Shown: one piece after another, positions 52,693-63,600 of the stretch
Position numbering within the stretch: the first letter of the stretch is position 1
Layout: each line of letters opens with the position of its first letter
DNA from: Taudactylus pleione
Taxonomy: Eukaryota; Chordata; Amphibia; Anura; Myobatrachidae
Direction: 5' to 3'
Length of the DNA stretch: 64,000 bases
Assembly: GCA_031769625.1 (NCBI GenBank)
Contig: JAUIMM010000549.1
Span: forward strand, 988,501-1,052,500
Translations under genes and position numbers: made by a program
The notes under the pieces: model-generated
The model's input: only the letters and a program-made list of their open reading frames with translations
What the model was told of the DNA's origin: nothing
Databases searched by the model: none

Positions 52693-52811
52693 AACTACAG
52701 CCAAACCACACTGGACATGTCCAATCTCATCGGATCTCGGAAGCTATGCAGTGTAGGGCCTGGTTAGTACTTGGATGGGAGACCACCTAGGAATACCAGG
52801 TGCTATAGGTA
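52693..52811 (+). rRNA. 5S rRNA-like unit, class B
   Basis: Class B with T46C. Confidence 0.77.
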
Positions 52812-52927
52812 ATTTTATACTGCCATAACAGTCTTTTCTATTTCATTTTACATTTAATTTTTTCAAATTATCAATGAATTTACTTGAGTAAAGAAGTAAA
52901 AGACGTTAAAAGTTAATATTTTTGAGC

Positions 52928-53046
52928 ACCTACAGCCAAACCACACTGGACATGCCCAATCTCATCTGATCTTTGAAGCTATGCAGTGTTGGGACTGGTT
53001 TGTACTTGGATGGGAGACTACCTAGGAATCCCAGGTTCTGTAGGTA
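52928..53046 (+). rRNA. 5S rRNA-like unit, C/D chimera
   Basis: The 5' half is class C (G37A and the C spacer) and the 3' half class D (GGTTCTG). Private G47T. Confidence 0.78.
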
Positions 53047-53161
53047 ATTTTATACTTCCATAACATTCTTTTCTATTACATTTTACATTTCATTTTTCAA
53101 CTTATCATTGAATTTACTTGAGTTAAGAAGTAAAAGAGGTCTAAAGTTAATGTTTTTGAGC

Positions 53162-53280
53162 ACCTACTGCCAAACCACACTGGACATGCCCAATCTCATC
53201 TGAACTTGGAAGCTATGCAGTGTTGGGCCTGGTTAGTACTTAGATGGGAGACCACCAGGGATTACCAGGTACTGTAGGTA
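53162..53280 (+). rRNA. 5S rRNA-like unit, class E
   Basis: Class E with G37A and CTTAGATGG in the C box instead of CTTGTATGG. Confidence 0.77.
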
Positions 53281-53396
53281 ATTTTATACTGCCATAACAT
53301 TCTTTTCTATTACATTTTACATTTAATTTTTTCAACTTATCAAAAAATTTACTTGAGTTAAGAAGTAATAGAGGTCTAAAGTTAATGTTTTTGAGC

Positions 53397-53515
53397 ACCT
53401 ACAGCCAAACCACACTGGACATGCCCAATCTCGTCTGATCTTGGAAGCTATGCAGTGTTGGGCCTGGTTAGTACTTGGATGGGAGACCACCTGGGAATAC
53501 CAGGTGCTGTAAGTA
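53397..53515 (+). rRNA. 5S rRNA-like unit, class F, near majority
   Basis: G116A only. Confidence 0.84.
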
Positions 53516-53631
53516 ATTTTATGCTGCCATAACATTCTTTTCTATTACATTTTACATTTAATTTTTTCAACTTATCAATGAATTTCCTTGAGTTAAGAAG
53601 TAATAGAGGTCTAAAGTTAATATTTTTCAGC

Positions 53632-53750
53632 ACCTATAGCAAAACCACACTGGACATGGCCAATGTCGTCTGATCTTGGAAGCTATGCAGTGTTGGGCAT
53701 GGTTAGTACTTGGATGGGAATCCACCTGGGAATACCAAGTGCTGTAGGTA
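53632..53750 (+). rRNA. 5S rRNA-like unit, class A
   Basis: Class A plus C10A (AGCAAAACC); it follows F directly. Confidence 0.78.
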
Positions 53751-53867
53751 ATTTTATACTGCTATAACATTCTTTTCTATTACATTTTACATTTTATTTT
53801 TTTCCACTTATCATTGAATTTACTTGAGTTAAGAAGTAATAAAGGTCTAAAGTTAATATTTTTGAGA

Positions 53868-53986
53868 AACTACAGCCAAACCACACTGGACATGTCCAAT
53901 CTCATCGGATCTTGGAAGCTATGCAGTGTAGGGCCTGGTTAGTACTTGGATGGGAGACCACCTAGGAATACCAGGTGCTATAGGTA
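53868..53986 (+). rRNA. 5S rRNA-like unit, class B
   Basis: Class B with A at position 2. Confidence 0.78.
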
Positions 53987-54102
53987 ATTTTATACTGACA
54001 TAACAGTCTTTTCTATTTCATTTTACATTTAATTTTTTCAAATTATCAATGAATTTACTTGAGTAAAGAAGTAAAAGACGTTAAAAGTTAATATTTTTGA
54101 GC

Positions 54103-54221
54103 ACCTACAGCCAAACCACACTGGACATGCCCAATCTCATCTGATCTTGGAAGCTAGGCAGTGTTGGGACTGGTTAGTACTTGGATGGGAGACTACCTAG
54201 GAATCCCAGGTGCTGTAGGTA
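54103..54221 (+). rRNA. 5S rRNA-like unit, class C
   Basis: Class C with T55G, as at 40961. Confidence 0.79.
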
Positions 54222-54337
54222 ATTTTATACTGCCATAACCGTCTTTTCTATTACATTTTACATTTAATTTTTTCAACTTATCAATGAATTTACTTGAGTT
54301 AAGAAGTAATAGAGGTCTAAAGTTAATGCTTTTGAGC

Positions 54338-54456
54338 ACCTACAGCCAAACCACACTGGACATGCCCAATCTCGTCTGATCTTGGAAGCTATGCAGTGTT
54401 GGGACTGGTTTGTACTTGGATGGGAGACTACCTAGGAATCCAAGGTTCTGTAGGTC
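54338..54456 (+). rRNA. 5S rRNA-like unit, class D
   Basis: Class D with C105A, as at 37207. Confidence 0.78.
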
Positions 54457-54571
54457 ATTTTATACTTCCATAACATTCTTTTCTATTACATTTTACATTT
54501 CATTTTTCAACTTATCATTGAATTTACTTGAGTTAAGAAGTAAAAGAGGTCTAAAGTTAATGTTTTTGAGC

Positions 54572-54690
54572 ACCTACTGCCAAACCACACTGGACATGCC
54601 CAATCTCGTCTGAACTTAGAAGCTATGCAGTGTTGGGCCTGGTTAGTACTTGGATGGGAGACCACCAGGGATTACCAGGTACTGTAGGTA
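54572..54690 (+). rRNA. 5S rRNA-like unit, class E
   Basis: Class E with G47A but G82 kept (CTTGGATGG). Confidence 0.78.
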
Positions 54691-54806
54691 ATTTTATACT
54701 GCCATAACATTCTTTTCTATTACATTTTACATTTAATTTTTTCAACTTATCAATGAATTTACTTGAGTTAAGAAGTAATAGAGGTCTAAAGTTAATGTTT
54801 TTGAGC

Positions 54807-54925
54807 ACCTACAGCCAAACCACACTGGACATGCCCAATCTTGTCTGATCTTGGAAGCTATGCAGTGTTGGGCCTGGTTAGTACTTGGATGGGAGACCAC
54901 CTGGGAATACCAGGTGCTGTAAGTA
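54807..54925 (+). rRNA. 5S rRNA-like unit, class F
   Basis: Class F with C36T. Confidence 0.82.
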
Positions 54926-55041
54926 ATTTTATGCAGCCATAACATTCTTTTCTATTACATTTTAAATTTAATTTTTTCAACTTATCAATGAATTTACTTG
55001 AGTTAAGAAGTAATAGAGGTCTAAAGTTAATGTTTTTGAGC

Positions 55042-55160
55042 ATCTACAGCCAAACCACACTGGACATGCCCAATCTCGTCTGATCTTGGAAGCTATGCAG
55101 TGTTGGGCCTGGTTAGTACTTGGATGGGAGACCACCTGGGAATACCAGGAGCTGTAGGTA
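55042..55160 (+). rRNA. 5S rRNA-like unit, class G
   Basis: Class G as at 1524. Confidence 0.82.
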
Positions 55161-55275
55161 ATTTTATACTGCCATAACATTCTTTTCTATTACATTTTAC
55201 ATTTAATTTTTCAACTTATCATTGAATTTACTTGAGTTAAAAAGTAAAAGAGGTCTAAAGTTATTACTTTTGAGC

Positions 55276-55394
55276 ACCTACAGCCAATCCACACTGGACA
55301 TGCCCCATCTCGTCTTATCTTGGTAGCTATGCAGTGTTGGGCATGGTCAGTATTTGGATGGGAGACCACCTGGGAAAACCAGGTGCAGTAGGAA
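55276..55394 (+). rRNA. 5S rRNA-like unit, class H
   Basis: As at 6690. Confidence 0.75.
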
Positions 55395-55510
55395 ATTTTA
55401 TACTGCCATAACATTCTTTTCTATTACATTTTACATTTAATTTTTTCAACTTATCAATGAATTTACTTGTGTTAAGAAGTAAAAGCGGTCTAAATTTAAC
55501 GCTTTTGAGC

Positions 55511-55629
55511 ACCTACATCCAAACCACAGTGGACATGCCCAATCTCATCTGATCTTGGAAGCTATGCAGTGTTGGGCCTGGTTAGTACTTGGATGGGAGA
55601 CCACCTGGGAATACCAGGAGCTGTAGGTA
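55511..55629 (+). rRNA. 5S rRNA-like unit, class I
   Basis: Class I with G8T and G37A. Confidence 0.78.
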
Positions 55630-55745
55630 ATTTTATACTGCCATAACATTCTTTTCTATTACATTTTACATTTAATTTTTTCAACTTATCAATGAATTTA
55701 CTTGAGTTAAGAAGTAATAGAGGTCTAAATGTAATTCTTTTGAGC

Positions 55746-55864
55746 ACCTACAGCCAAACCACACTGGACATGCCCAATCTCGTCCGATCTTGGAAGCTAT
55801 GCAGTGTTGGGCCTCGTTTGTACTTGGATGGGAGACCACCTGGGAATACCAGGTGCTGTAGGTA
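55746..55864 (+). rRNA. 5S rRNA-like unit, class J
   Basis: Class J as at 2228. Confidence 0.8.
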
Positions 55865-55980
55865 ATTTTAGACACCCAAAACATTCTATTCTATTACATT
55901 TTACATTTCATTTTTTCAACTTATCAATGAATTTTCTTGAGTTAAGAAGTAAAAGAGGTCTAAAGTTAATGTTTTTGGGC

Positions 55981-56099
55981 ACCTACAGCCAAACCACACT
56001 GGACATGCCCAATCTCGTCTGATCTTGGAAGCTATGCAGTGTTGGACCTGGTTAGTACTTGGATGGGAGACCACCTAGGAATCCCAGATGCTGTAGGTA
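55981..56099 (+). rRNA. 5S rRNA-like unit, class K
   Basis: Class K with G107A, as in the 17-mer, but with a normal A box. Confidence 0.8.
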
Positions 56100-56214
56100 A
56101 TTTTATACTGCAATAACAGTCTTTTCTATTACATTTTACATTTAATTTTTTCAACTTATCAATGAATTTACTTGAGTTAAGAAGTAAAAGAGGTCTAAAG
56201 TTAAGGCTTTTAGC

Positions 56215-56333
56215 ACCTACAGGCAAACCACACTGGACATGCCCAATCTCATCTGATCTTGGAAGCTATGCAGTGTTGGGCCTGGTTAGTACTTGGATGG
56301 GAGACCACCTGGGAATACCAGGTGCTGTAGGTA
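56215..56333 (+). rRNA. 5S rRNA-like unit, class L
   Basis: Class L with G37A, as at 51288. Confidence 0.83.
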
Positions 56334-56449
56334 ATTTTATATAGCCATAACATTCTTTTCTATTACATTTTACATTACATTTTTTCAACTTAGCAATGAA
56401 TTTACTTGAGTTAAGAAGTAAAAGAGGTCTAAAGTTAATATTTTTCAGC

Positions 56450-56568
56450 ACCTATAGCCAAACCACACTGGACATGGCCAATGTCGTTTGATCTTGGAAG
56501 CTATGCAGTGTTGGGCATGGTCAGTACTTGGATGGGAGACCACCTGGGAATACCAGGTGCTGTAGGTA
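56450..56568 (+). rRNA. 5S rRNA-like unit, class M
   Basis: Class M as at 5046. Confidence 0.8.
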
Positions 56569-56684
56569 ATTTTATACTGCCATAACATTCTTTTCTATTA
56601 CATTTTACATTTAATTTTTTCAACTTATCAATGAATTTACTTGAGTTAAGAAGTAATAGAGGTCTAAAGTTAATGTTTTTGACC

Positions 56685-56803
56685 ACCTACAGCCAATCCA
56701 CACTGGACATGCCCAATCTCGTCTGATCTTGGAAGCTATGCAGTGTTGGGACTGGTTTCTACTTGGATGGGAGACTACCTAGGAATCCCAGGTTCTGTAG
56801 GTA
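56685..56803 (+). rRNA. 5S rRNA-like unit, N/O chimera
   Basis: It starts as class N (A13T, GACC upstream) and continues as the O TTCT variant; one monomer has been lost. Confidence 0.78.
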
Positions 56804-56919
56804 ATTTTATACTGCCATAAGATTCTTTTCTATTACATTTTACATTTAATTTTTTCAACTTATCAATGAATTTACTTGAGTAAAGAAGTAAAAGAGGTCT
56901 AAAGTTAATGTTTTTGAGC

Positions 56920-57038
56920 ACCTACAGCCAAACCACACTGGACATGCCCAATCTCATCTGATCTTAGAAACTATGCAGTGTTGGGCCTGGTTAGTACTTG
57001 GATGGGAGACCACCTAGGAATCAAAGGTGCTGTAGGTA
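56920..57038 (+). rRNA. 5S rRNA-like unit, class P
   Basis: Class P with G47A, G51A, C104A and C105A, as at 52228. Confidence 0.77.
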
Positions 57039-57149
57039 ATTTTATACTGCCATAACAGTCTATTACATTTTACATTTAATTTTTTCAACTTATCAATGAA
57101 TTTCCTTGAGTTAAGAAGTAATAGAGGTCTAAAGTTAATATTTTTCAGC

Positions 57150-57268
57150 ACCTATAGCCAAACCACACTGGACATGGCCAATGTCGTCTGATCTTGGAAG
57201 CTATGCAGTGTTGGGCATGGTTAGTACTTGGATGGGAATCCACCTGGGAATACCAGGTGCTGTAGGTA
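57150..57268 (+). rRNA. 5S rRNA-like unit, class A
   Basis: Class A with G107 kept. Confidence 0.8.
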
Positions 57269-57385
57269 ATTTTATACTGCCATAACATTCTTTTCTATTA
57301 CATTTTACATTTTATTTTTTTCCACTTATCATTGAATTTACTTGAGTTAAGAAGTAATAGAGGTCTAAAGTTAATATTTTTGAGA

Positions 57386-57504
57386 AACTATAGCCAAACC
57401 ACACTGGACATGTCCAATCTCATCGGATCTCGGAAGCTATGCAGTGTAGGGCCTGGTTAGTACTTGGATGGGAGACCACCTAGGAATACCAGGTGCTATA
57501 GGTA
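57386..57504 (+). rRNA. 5S rRNA-like unit, class B
   Basis: Class B with C6T and T46C. C6T re-pairs with A113 of class B. Confidence 0.77.
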
Positions 57505-57620
57505 ATTTTATACTCCCATAACAGTCTTTTCTATTTCATTTTACATTTAATTTTTTCAAATTATCAATGAATTTACTTGAGTAAAGAAGTAAAAGACGTT
57601 AAAAGTTAATATTTTTGAGC

Positions 57621-57739
57621 ACCTACAGCCAAACCACACTGGACATGCCCAATCTCATCTGATCTTGGAAGCTATGCAGTGTTGGGACTGGTTTGTACTT
57701 GGATGGGAGACTACCTAGGAATCCCAGGTGCTGTAGGTA
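57621..57739 (+). rRNA. 5S rRNA-like unit, class C
   Basis: Class C with A74T. Confidence 0.8.
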
Positions 57740-57855
57740 ATTTTATACTGCCATAACCGTCTTTTCTATTACATTTTACATTTAATTTTTTCAACTTATC
57801 AATGAATTTACTTGAGTTAAGAAGTAATAGATGTCTAAAGTTAATGCTTTTGAGC

Positions 57856-57974
57856 ACCTACAGCCAAACCACACTGGACATGCCCAATCTCATCTGATCT
57901 TGGAAGCTATGCAGTGTTGGGACTTGTTTGTACTTGGATGGGAGACTACCTAGGAATCCCAGGTTCTGTAGGTA
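57856..57974 (+). rRNA. 5S rRNA-like unit, class D
   Basis: Class D with G37A and G70T. Confidence 0.78.
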
Positions 57975-58089
57975 ATTTTATACTTCCATAACATTCTTTT
58001 CTATTACATTTTACATTTCATTTTTCAACTTATCATTGAATTTACTTGAGTTAAGAAGTAATAGAGGTCTAAAGTTAATGTTTTTGAGC

Positions 58090-58208
58090 ACCTACAGCCA
58101 AACCACACTGGACATGCCCAATCTCGTCTGATCTTGGAAGCTATGCAGTGTTGGGCCTGGTTAGTACTTGGATGGGAGACCACCTGGGAATACCAGGTGC
58201 TGTAAGAA
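58090..58208 (+). rRNA. 5S rRNA-like unit, class F
   Basis: Class F with GTAAGAAA at the end (T118A). Confidence 0.81.
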
Positions 58209-58324
58209 ATTTTATGCAGCCATAACATTCTTTTCTATTACATTTTACATTTAATTTTTTCAACTTATCAATGACTTTACTTGAGTTAAGAAGTAAAAGA
58301 GGTCTAAAGTTAATGTTTTTGAGC

Positions 58325-58443
58325 ACCTACAGCCAAACCACACTGGACATGCCCAATCTCGTCTGATCTTGGAAGCTATGCAGTGTTGGACCTGTTTAGT
58401 ACTTGGATAGGAGACCACCTAGGAATCCCAGGTGCTGTAGGTA
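58325..58443 (+). rRNA. 5S rRNA-like unit, class Q
   Basis: Class Q as at 31332. Confidence 0.8.
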
Positions 58444-58559
58444 ATTTTATACTGCCATAACATTCTTTTCTATTACATTTTAAATTTAATTTTTTCAACT
58501 TATCAATGAATTTACTTGAGTTAAGAAGTAATAGAGGTCTAAAGTTATTACTTTTGAGC

Positions 58560-58678
58560 ACCTACAGCCAATCCACACTGGACGTGCCCTATCTCGTCTT
58601 ATCTTGGTAGCTATGCAGTGTTGGGCATGGTCAGTATTTGGATGGGAGACCACCTGGGAAAACCAGGTGCAGTAGGAA
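58560..58678 (+). rRNA. 5S rRNA-like unit, class H
   Basis: Class H with A25G (GGACGTGCC, a regained CpG) and A31T instead of A31C. Confidence 0.75.
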
Positions 58679-58794
58679 ATTTTATACTGCCATAACATTC
58701 TTTTCTATTACATTTTACATTTAATTTTTTCAACTTATCAATGAATTTACTTGTGTTAAGAAGTAAAAGCGGTCTAAATTTAACGCTTTTGAGC

Positions 58795-58913
58795 ACCTAC
58801 AGCCAAACCACAGTGGACATGCCCAATCTCGTCTGATATTGGAAGCTATGCAGTGTTGGGCCTGGTTAGTACTTGGATGGGAGACCACCTGGGAATACCA
58901 GGAGCTGTAGGTA
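58795..58913 (+). rRNA. 5S rRNA-like unit, class I
   Basis: Class I with C44A (GATATTGG). Confidence 0.79.
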
Positions 58914-59029
58914 ATTTTATACTGCCATAACATTCTTTTCTATTACATTTTACATTTAATTTATTCAACTTATCAAGGAATTTACTTGAGTTAAGAAGTA
59001 ATAGAGGTCTAAATGTAATTCTTTTGAGC

Positions 59030-59148
59030 ACCTACAGCCAAACCACACTGGACATGCCCAATCTCGTCCGATCTTGGAAGCTATGCAGTGTTGGGCCTCG
59101 TTTGTACTTGGATGGGAGACCACCTGGGAATACCAGGTGCTGTAGGTA
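59030..59148 (+). rRNA. 5S rRNA-like unit, class J
   Basis: Class J as at 2228. Confidence 0.8.
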
Positions 59149-59264
59149 ATTTTAGACACCCAAAACATTCTATTCTATTACATTTTACATTTCATTTTTT
59201 CAACTTATCAATGAATTTACTTGAGTTAAGAAGTAAAAGAGGTCTAAAGTTAATGTTTTTGGGC

Positions 59265-59383
59265 ACCTACAGCCAAACCACACTGGACATGCCCAATCCC
59301 ATCTGATCTTGGAAGCTATGCAGTGTTGGACCTGGTTAGTACTTGGATGGGAGACCACCTAGGAATCCCAGGTGCTGTAGGTA
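59265..59383 (+). rRNA. 5S rRNA-like unit, class K
   Basis: Class K with T35C and G37A (AATCCCATC). Confidence 0.81.
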
Positions 59384-59499
59384 ATTTTATACTGCCATAA
59401 CATTCTTTTCTATTACATTTTACATTTAATTTTTTCAACTTATCAATGAATTTACTTGAGTTAAGAAGTAATAGAGGTCTAAAGTTAATGTTTTTGACC

Positions 59500-59618
59500 A
59501 CCTACAGCCAATCCACACTGGACATGCCCAATCTCGTCTTATCTTGGAAGCTATGCAGTGTTGGGCGTGGTCCGTACTTGGATGGGAGACCACCTGCGAA
59601 AACCAGGTGCAGTAGGTA
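59500..59618 (+). rRNA. 5S rRNA-like unit, class N
   Basis: Class N with G98C (CCTGCGAAAA); L and M are skipped. Confidence 0.77.
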
Positions 59619-59734
59619 ATTTTATACTGCCATAGCATTCTTTTCTATTACATTTTACATTTAATTTTTTCAACTTATCAATGAATTTACTTGAGTTAAG
59701 AAGTAATACAGGTCTAAAGTTAATGTTTTTGAGC

Positions 59735-59853
59735 ACCCACAGCCAAACCACACTGGACATGCCCAATCTCGTCTGATCTTGGAAGCTATGCAGTGTTGGG
59801 ACTGGTTTCTACTTGGATGGGAGACTACCTAGGAATCCCAGGTTCTGTAGGTA
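59735..59853 (+). rRNA. 5S rRNA-like unit, class O, TTCT variant
   Basis: With T4C (ACCCACAG), which leaves a C-A mismatch in helix I. Confidence 0.77.
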
Positions 59854-59969
59854 ATTTTAAACTGCCATAAGATTCTTTTCTATTACATTTTACATTTAAT
59901 TTTTTCAACTTATCAATGAATTTACTTGAGTAAAGAAGTAAAAGAGGTCTAAAGTTAACGTTTTTGAGC

Positions 59970-60088
59970 ACCTACAGCCAAACCACACTGGACATGCCCA
60001 ATCTCATCTGATCTTGGAAGCTATGCAGTGTTGGGCTTGGTTAGTACTTGGATGGGAGACCACCTAGGAATCCCAGGTGCTGTAGGTA
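59970..60088 (+). rRNA. 5S rRNA-like unit, class P
   Basis: Class P plus C68T; otherwise close to the majority. Confidence 0.82.
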
Positions 60089-60199
60089 ATTTTATACTGC
60101 CATAACAGTCTATTACATTTTACATTTAATTTTTTCAACTTATCAATGAATTTCCTTGAGTTAAGAAGTAATAGAGGTCTAAAGTTAATATTTTTCAGC

Positions 60200-60318
60200 A
60201 CCTATAGCCAAACCACACTGGACATGGCCAATGTCGTCTGATCTTGGAAGCTATGCAGTGTTGGGACTTGTTTGTACTTGGATGGGAGACTACCTAGGAA
60301 TCCCAGGTTCTGTAGGTA
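60200..60318 (+). rRNA. 5S rRNA-like unit, A/D chimera
   Basis: The 5' half is class A (C6T, C28G, C34G) and the 3' half class D with G70T. It corresponds to removal of three monomers relative to 57150-57974. Confidence 0.79.
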
Positions 60319-60433
60319 ATTTTATACTTCCATAACATTCTTTTCTATTACATTTTACATTTCATTTTTCAACTTATCATTGAATTTACTTGAGTTAAGA
60401 AGTAATAGAGGTCTAAAGTTAATGTTTTTGAGC

Positions 60434-60552
60434 ACCTACAGCCAAACCACACTGGACATGCCCAATCTCGTCTGATCTTGGAAGCTATGCAGTGTTGGGC
60501 CTGGTTAGTACTTGGATGGGAGACCACCTGGGAATACCAGGTGCTGTAAGTA
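60434..60552 (+). rRNA. 5S rRNA-like unit, class F, near majority
   Basis: Copy of 58090 (+2344), with T118 kept; G116A only. Confidence 0.84.
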
Positions 60553-60668
60553 ATTTTATGCAGCCATAACATTCTTTTCTATTACATTTTACATTTAATT
60601 TTTTCAACTTATCAATGAATTTACTTGAGTTAAGAAGTAAAAGAGGTCTAAAGTTAATGTTTTTGAGC

Positions 60669-60787
60669 ACCTACAGCCAAACCACACTGGACATGCCCAA
60701 TCTCGTCTGATCTTGGAAGCTATGCAGTGTTGGACCTGTTTAGTACTTGGATAGGAGACCACCTAGGAATCCCAGGTGCTGTAGGTA
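60669..60787 (+). rRNA. 5S rRNA-like unit, class Q
   Basis: Copy of 58325 (+2344). Confidence 0.8.
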
Positions 60788-60903
60788 ATTTTATACTGCC
60801 ATAACATTCTTTTCTATTACATTTTAAATTTAATTTTTTCAACTTATCAATGAATTTACTTGAGTTAAGAAGTAATAGAGGTCTAAAGTTATTACTTTTG
60901 AGC

Positions 60904-61022
60904 ACCTACAGCCAATCCACACTGGACGTGCCCTATCTCGTCTTATCTTGGTAGCTATGCAGTGTTGGGCATGGTCAGTATTTGGATGGGAGACCACCTG
61001 GGAAAACCAGGTGCAGTAGGAA
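60904..61022 (+). rRNA. 5S rRNA-like unit, class H
   Basis: Copy of 58560 (+2344). Confidence 0.75.
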
Positions 61023-61138
61023 ATTTTATACTGCCATAACATTCTTTTCTATTACATTTTACATTTAATTTTTTCAACTTATCAAGGAATTTACTTGAGT
61101 TAAGAAGTAATAGAGGTCTAAATGTAATTCTTTTGAGC

Positions 61139-61257
61139 ACCTACAGCCAAACCACACTGGACATGCCCAATCTCGTCCGATCTTGGAAGCTATGCAGTGT
61201 TGGGCCTCGTTTGTACTTGGATGGGAGACCACCTGGGAATACCAGGTGCTGTAGGTA
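61139..61257 (+). rRNA. 5S rRNA-like unit, class J
   Basis: Copy of 59030 (+2109); the I monomer in front has been deleted. Confidence 0.8.
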
Positions 61258-61373
61258 ATTTTAGACACCCAAAACATTCTATTCTATTACATTTTACATT
61301 TCATTTTTTCAACTTATCAATGAATTTACTTGAGTTAAGAAGTAAAAGAGGTCTAAAGTTAATGTTTTTGGGC

Positions 61374-61492
61374 ACCTACAGCCAAACCACACTGGACATG
61401 CCCAATCCCATCTGATCTTGGAAGCTATGCAGTTTTGGACCTGGTTAGTACTTGGATGGGAGACCACCTAGGAATCCCAGGTGCTGTAGGTA
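61374..61492 (+). rRNA. 5S rRNA-like unit, class K
   Basis: Copy of 59265 (+2109), with a private G61T in helix II (GCAGTTTTG). Confidence 0.8.
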
Positions 61493-61608
61493 ATTTTATA
61501 CTGCCATAACATTCTTTTCTATTACATTTTACATTTAATTTTTTCAACTTATCAATGAATTTACTTGAGTTAAGAAGTAATAGAGGTCTAAAGTTAATGT
61601 TTTTGACC

Positions 61609-61727
61609 ACCTACAGCCAATCCACACTGGACATGCCCAATCTCGTCTTATCTTGGAAGCTATGCAGTGTTGGGCGTGGTCCGTACTTGGATGGGAGACC
61701 ACCTGCGAAAACCAGGTGCAGTAGGTA
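61609..61727 (+). rRNA. 5S rRNA-like unit, class N
   Basis: Copy of 59500 (+2109). Confidence 0.77.
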
Positions 61728-61843
61728 ATTTTATACAGCCATAGCATTCTTTTCTATTACATTTTACATTTAATTTTTTCAACTTATCAATGAATTTACT
61801 TGAGTTAAGAAGTAATACAGGTCTAAAGTTAATGTTTTTGAGC

Positions 61844-61962
61844 ACCCACAGCCAAACCACACTGGACATGCCCAATCTCGTCTGATCTTGGAAGCTATGC
61901 AGTGTTGGGACTGGTTTCTACTTGGATGGGAGACTACCTAGGAATCCCAGGTTCTGTAGGTA
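61844..61962 (+). rRNA. 5S rRNA-like unit, class O, TTCT variant
   Basis: Copy of 59735 (+2109). Confidence 0.77.
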
Positions 61963-62078
61963 ATTTTATACTGCCATAAGATTCTTTTCTATTACATTTT
62001 ACATTTAATTTTTTCAACTTATCAATGAATTTACTTGAGTAAAGAAGTAAAAGAGGACTAAAGTTAACGTTTTTGAGC

Positions 62079-62197
62079 ACCTACAGCCAAACCACACTGG
62101 ACATGCCCAATCTCATCTGATCTTGGAAGCTATGCAGTGTTGGGCCTGGTTAGTACTTGGATGGGAGACCACCTAGGAATCCCAGGTGCTGTAGGTA
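62079..62197 (+). rRNA. 5S rRNA-like unit, class P, near majority
   Basis: Copy of 59970 (+2109) with C68 kept. Only G37A, G97A and A103C differ from the majority. Confidence 0.83.
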
Positions 62198-62308
62198 ATT
62201 TTATACTGCCATAACAGTCTATTACATTTTACATTTAATTTTTTCAACTTATCAATGAATTTCCTTGAGTTAAGAAGTAATAGAGGTCTAAAGTTAATAT
62301 TTTTCAGC

Positions 62309-62427
62309 ACCTATAGCCAAACCACACTGGACATGGCCAATGTCGTCTGATCTTGGAAGCTATGCAGTGTTGGGACTTGTTTGTACTTGGATGGGAGACT
62401 ACCTAGGAATCCCAGGTTCTGTAGGTA
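62309..62427 (+). rRNA. 5S rRNA-like unit, A/D chimera
   Basis: Copy of 60200 (+2109). Confidence 0.79.
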
Positions 62428-62542
62428 ATTTTATACTTCCATAACATTCTTTTCTATTACATTTTACATTTCATTTTTCAACTTATCATTGAATTTACTT
62501 GAGTTAAGAAGTAATAGAGGTCTAAAGTTAATGTTTTTGAGC

Positions 62543-62661
62543 ACCTACAGCCAAACCACACTGGACATGCCCAATCTCGTCTGATCTTGGAAGCTATGCA
62601 GTGTTGGGCCTGGTTAGTACTTGGATGGGAGACCACCTGGGAATACCAGGTGCTGTAAGTA
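62543..62661 (+). rRNA. 5S rRNA-like unit, class F, near majority
   Basis: Copy of 60434 (+2109). Confidence 0.84.
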
Positions 62662-62777
62662 ATTTTATGCAGCCATAACATTCTTTTCTATTACATTTTA
62701 CATTTAATTTTTTCAACTTATCAATGAATTTACTTGAGTTAAGAAGTAAAAGAGGTCTAAAGTTAATGTTTTTGAGC

Positions 62778-62896
62778 ACCTACAGCCAAACCACACTGGA
62801 CATGCCCAATCTCGTCTGATCTTGGAAGCTATGCAGTGTTGGACCTGTTTAGTACTTGGATAGGAGACCACCTAGGAATCCCAGGTGCTGTAGGTA
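62778..62896 (+). rRNA. 5S rRNA-like unit, class Q
   Basis: Copy of 60669 (+2109). Confidence 0.8.
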
Positions 62897-63012
62897 ATTT
62901 TATACTGCCATAACATTCTTTTCTATTACATTTTAAATTTAATTTTTTCAACTTATCAATGAATTTACTTGAGTTAAGAAGTAATAGAGGTCTAAAGTTA
63001 TTACTTTTGAGC

Positions 63013-63131
63013 ACCTACAGCCAATCCACACTGGACGTGCCCTATCTCGTCTTATCTTGGTAGCTATGCAGTGTTGGGCATGGTCAGTATTTGGATGGGA
63101 GACCACCTGGGAAAACCAGGTGCAGTAGGAA
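63013..63131 (+). rRNA. 5S rRNA-like unit, class H, weak terminator
   Basis: Copy of 60904 (+2109), but TTTT after the gene is TTGT; the back-up T run in the spacer remains. Confidence 0.74.
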
Positions 63132-63246
63132 ATTGTATACTGCCATAACATTCTTTTCTATTACATTTTACAATAATTTTTTCAACTTATCAATGAATTT
63201 ACTTGTGTTAAGAAGTAAAAGCGGTCTAAATTTAACGCTTTTGAGC

Positions 63247-63365
63247 ACCTACAGCCAAACCACAGTGGACATGCCCAATCTCGTCTGATATTGGAAGCTA
63301 TGCAGTGTTGGGCCTGGTTAGTACTTGGATGGGAGACCACCTGGGAATACCAGGAGCTGTAGGTA
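63247..63365 (+). rRNA. 5S rRNA-like unit, class I
   Basis: Class I with C44A, as at 58795; spacer in front is one base shorter (ACAATAATTT). Confidence 0.79.
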
Positions 63366-63481
63366 ATTTTATACTGCCATAACATTCTTTTCTATTACAT
63401 TTTACATTTAATTTTTTCAACTTATCAAGGAATTTACTTGAGTTAAGAAGTAATAGAGGTCTAAATGTAATTCTTTTGAGC

Positions 63482-63600
63482 ACCTACAGCCAAACCACAC
63501 TGGACATGCCCAATCTCGTCCGATCTTGGAAGCTATGCAGTGTTGGGCCTCGTTTGTACTTGGATGGGAGACCACCTGGGAATACCAGGTGCTGTAGGTA
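63482..63600 (+). rRNA. 5S rRNA-like unit, class J
   Basis: Copy of 61139 (+2343). Confidence 0.8.

Larger units (their letters stand above)
58090..60433 (+). repeat. 2344-bp higher-order repeat, copy 1 (10 monomers)
   Basis: Class order F-Q-H-I-J-K-N-O-P-A/D. The L and M classes are absent, and the last unit is an A/D chimera that closes the loop back to F. Confidence 0.87.
60434..62542 (+). repeat. 2109-bp higher-order repeat, copy 2 (9 monomers, one lost)
   Basis: Same order as the copy at 58090 but without the I monomer. The H unit at 60904 runs straight into a J unit. The deletion join lies in the spacer at about 61030-61090. Confidence 0.87.
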
